Shown here: piece after piece, positions 62,221 to 64,000 of the stretch
How positions within the stretch are numbered: the stretch's first letter is position 1
Layout of the letters: every line of letters starts with the position of its first letter
Origin: Hyphomicrobiales bacterium
Lineage (GTDB): Bacteria > Pseudomonadota > Alphaproteobacteria > Rhizobiales > Rhizobiaceae
Length of the DNA stretch: 64,000 nt
Direction of reading: 5' to 3'
NCBI GenBank assembly: GCA_900472395.1
Contig: UCHV01000032.1
Span: forward strand, 1-64,000
Notes under the pieces: generated by a model
What the model was told of the DNA's origin: nothing
What the model saw: only the letters and a program-made list of their open reading frames with translations
Databases searched by the model: none
Program-made: the position numbers and the translations under genes

Positions 62221-63438
62221 TTAGAACTTCACCTTGACCGAGGTCGAAATCGCGGCGACGAGGTCGTTGTCGAAATCGTACCTAACGTCACGAATCTGAC
62301 GGCCATCAATTGTCGCAACACCAGACGAACCGCTGGTAAGAATACCAAGCACACCGGCAAGCCTGAATTCTACATTCTTGCTTGGCGCATAAGAAACGCC
62401 TGTCCCAATAGTCCAGGTATCGCTCTGCGTTCCGTATCCCTGCGCTGTGCCGCGATCCCAGGTCAGCGAAACGGCGCCGCTCCACTGATCGTTGAACTTG
62501 TGACCAATACCGCCAGTAATGGTCCAGCCGTCTTGATAACCGAGATCAAGCGATGTCGCGATGGTATTCGGTCCGCATAGGGGCACGCCGGGAACACTGC
62601 AACGGAACACGACGCTCTGAAGCTGGCTCCAATCCGTCCACTTGACGGAGCCGAATGCCAGCCAGTCCGGAGCAATGCCCGATTGCACTTTCAATTCAAG
62701 CGAATCCGGCATGGCTTGCGATCCAAAGACCGGCAGAACAAGACCGTTGACCTGACTTAGATTTAGTGTGCCCGTGATATCATCGAGCTTGACCTCGCTG
62801 TTATAGACGAGGCTTGCGCGTAACGCATATTCGGGAATTTCGTAGGCCAAACCTGCGCGCCAACCCCAACCATCGCCCTCAAGGTCAAGACGGCCGACGC
62901 CGGTGCGTGGAGCAGGTACCAGAGCATTCGCCAGTCGTTCCTTGAAACCGTAAACTTCCTGATAGAAGCCGCCGCCGATAACGCGTAGCTGGCCAGGCCC
63001 CATGTCGAAACGATAGGAACAGGTCAGTGCATAGTTGCGGCTGCTAACCTTGGTTTCGATGTTTTGATTTGCGCCGGCCCAGTTGGCACCTGGCTTGAGA
63101 TGCGCGCCCCACGGCTGAGAATAATCGAACATGCAGTCTGCATCTTCATATCCACCCTTCACGCCCAGACGAGTGGTCCAATAGCTCTCGCTATCATCTG
63201 CGGAACGAACACGATTATTCAGATTGCCATCATTAGGAACCAGATCTTCGACATTCTTCAGCTTGCGCTGCGGCGCAACAAAGGTCGTTGCCGCTTCCAC
63301 AGCCACGGACGAGGGATCGAAAAGCAAATCGATATTATAACCGCCACGTTCGAGGCCGCCCGCAAAAGCGGATGCCTGCGCGACCAGCAAACCGCCGGCA
63401 GCAAGAACGATAGTGGCAGTCTTATTGTTAAGCGTCAT
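62221..63438 (-). CDS. FadL/OmpP1-family outer-membrane protein
   Basis: A 405-residue beta-barrel protein. Signal peptide (MTLNNKTATIVLAAGGLLVAQASAFA) is followed by the FadL-family start (GGLERGGYNIDLLFDPSSVA), many alternating strands, the KWTDWSQLQSVV segment with the family WxxW-like pattern, and a C-terminal Phe (STSVKVKF) as expected for Bam-inserted barrels. FadL proteins let hydrophobic compounds such as long-chain fatty acids cross the outer membrane. Four Cys in extracellular-loop positions (DADCMFDYS, ALTCSYRF, FRCSVPGVPLCG) could form disulfides. The start at 63438 is the first Met before the signal peptide. Confidence 0.87.
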   Translation of the reverse strand: MTLNNKTATIVLAAGGLLVAQASAFAGGLERGGYNIDLLFDPSSVAVEAATTFVAPQRKLKNVEDLVPNDGNLNNRVRSADDSESYWTTRLGVKGGYEDADCMFDYSQPWGAHLKPGANWAGANQNIETKVSSRNYALTCSYRFDMGPGQLRVIGGGFYQEVYGFKERLANALVPAPRTGVGRLDLEGDGWGWRAGLAYEIPEYALRASLVYNSEVKLDDITGTLNLSQVNGLVLPVFGSQAMPDSLELKVQSGIAPDWLAFGSVKWTDWSQLQSVVFRCSVPGVPLCGPNTIATSLDLGYQDGWTITGGIGHKFNDQWSGAVSLTWDRGTAQGYGTQSDTWTIGTGVSYAPSKNVEFRLAGVLGILTSGSSGVATIDGRQIRDVRYDFDNDLVAAISTSVKVKF

Positions 63439-63705
63439 GAGAACCCGCTCCTCCCAGCAAGTGATGGGAATCAGTGTGATGCAGAGCTTCTTAAATAACA
63501 ACTTTGCGTGACATGCGGAATATACCGCCCTGCAACCGAAATTTTGACGTAGCCCTCTGAACGCCGCGCCAATTCGGCACATAAGTGAAATTTCATTTTA
63601 ACATATGGCAATAATTACTGCATTTCTTAGAAATATATCACACAACCAGCAGTCGATGTGCCTCATCCGCAACAGCATTGCGATTTCACGCGATCCCCAG
63701 ACAAT
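63439..63705. other. Region upstream of the fadL-like gene
   Basis: About 270 bp, AT-rich compared with its surroundings, with no gene seen. It should contain the fadL-like promoter; I could not single out hexamers with confidence. Confidence 0.4.
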
Positions 63706-63736
63706 AGGGGCGCGCCGCTTTCGTGGCGCGCCCCTT
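63706..63736 (-). terminator. Strong hairpin downstream of valS
   Basis: GGGGCGCGCC and GGCGCGCCCC form a perfect 10-bp GC stem around 8 nt, 36 bp beyond the valS stop. The T run on the minus strand is poor (TATTGT), so termination may be factor-assisted. Confidence 0.65.
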
Positions 63737-63771
63737 CAAGCCGAAAACCCATCAATTTCAGAGGATAAGAC

Positions 63772-64000
63772 TCAGTTAGCCTCATTAAGGCGCTGCAGCG
63801 CCGTCAGCAGGCTGGCGCGCTGAACTTCCAACTCCGCCAGACGCTCGCGCTCGGCCGCCACCACTTCGGGATCGGCATTGGCGACAAACTTCTCGTTGGA
63901 AAGCTTGCCCTTTGTGCGAGCCATATCGGAATCCACCTTGCCAAGCGTCTTTTCGATACGCGCGCGTTCGGCGGCGAAATCGATCAGGCTGCCAAGCGGC
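63772..64000 (-). CDS. valS: Valyl-tRNA synthetase, C-terminal end (partial)
   Basis: The window contains the last 75 codons; the gene continues beyond base 64000. The translated part begins LGSLIDFAAERARIEKTLGK and has KLSNEKFVANADPEVVAAER before an Ala/Leu/Arg-rich end (LLTALQRLNEAN). This is the C-terminal coiled coil of bacterial ValS, which contacts the tRNA. The stop is TGA at 63772-63774. Confidence 0.9.
   Translation of the reverse strand, partial: PLGSLIDFAAERARIEKTLGKVDSDMARTKGKLSNEKFVANADPEVVAAERERLAELEVQRASLLTALQRLNEAN

Overview
The window looks like a core-chromosome segment of an alphaproteobacterium of the Rhizobiaceae, in the Agrobacterium/Rhizobium neighbourhood. The pointers are an ExoR-type Sel1-repeat regulator, DUF982 and DUF1127 small proteins, a 403-residue NADP isocitrate dehydrogenase of the rhizobial/eukaryotic type, homologues of mitochondrial complex I assembly factors, and a class I PHA synthase. 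Species is not resolved. I saw no prophage, insertion sequence, CRISPR array, rRNA or replication origin. Starts were chosen from Shine-Dalgarno spacing and family N-termini, so many differ from the longest open frame.

Layout. 1-430: two identical tRNA-Glu(UUC) genes. 513-5989: minus-strand recJ, a small membrane protein, hom, an AlaC-type aminotransferase and a lipoprotein. 6114-10457: plus-strand run phaC-sfsA-map-radC. 10462-18335: minus-strand operon of a GntR regulator, a peptide-binding protein, two permeases, a gamma-glutamyltransferase-like enzyme and a fused ABC ATPase, with a perfect 9-3-9 palindrome just upstream of gntR. 18545-20382: sthA and a membrane protein. 20486-29476: rpsD with a long structured leader, a DUF982 gene, a HerA-like ATPase, a LysE exporter, a GNAT gene with a DUF1127-like partner, a higBA toxin-antitoxin pair with its operator, murI, a TrmJ-like methyltransferase and icd. 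29546-36053: GNAT, GST, a protease-like PDZ protein without a catalytic triad, pepT, a GFA-domain protein, an ABC-F ATPase and a coupled pair of tiny membrane proteins.

36181-43920: trigger factor, tRNA-Leu(UAG), two DUF1127 genes, trmFO, a cluster of yajC plus NDUFAF3-like and NDUFAF6-like genes, and a DUF815 ATPase. 44001-59405: a conserved minus-strand housekeeping run, in transcription order dgt, argS, SPOR protein, nagZ, scpA, scpB, tatA, tatB, tatC, serS, surE, a pcm-like gene and an NlpD-like lipoprotein, covering cell-wall recycling and division, chromosome segregation, protein export and tRNA charging. 59554-64000: an ErpA/IscA-type iron-sulfur carrier, xthA, exoR, a FadL/OmpP1-family outer-membrane protein and the 3' end of valS.

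Most genes are ordinary housekeeping. The least explained parts are: the transporter operon with the gamma-glutamyltransferase-like enzyme, which appears to lack a signal peptide and the usual substrate-binding Arg; the yajC/NDUFAF3/NDUFAF6 cluster with no secDF inside it; the catalytically empty HtrA-like protein; the coupled small-membrane-protein pair at 35.7-36.1 kb; and the dyad symmetries upstream of gntR, sthA, higB, rpsD and icd.
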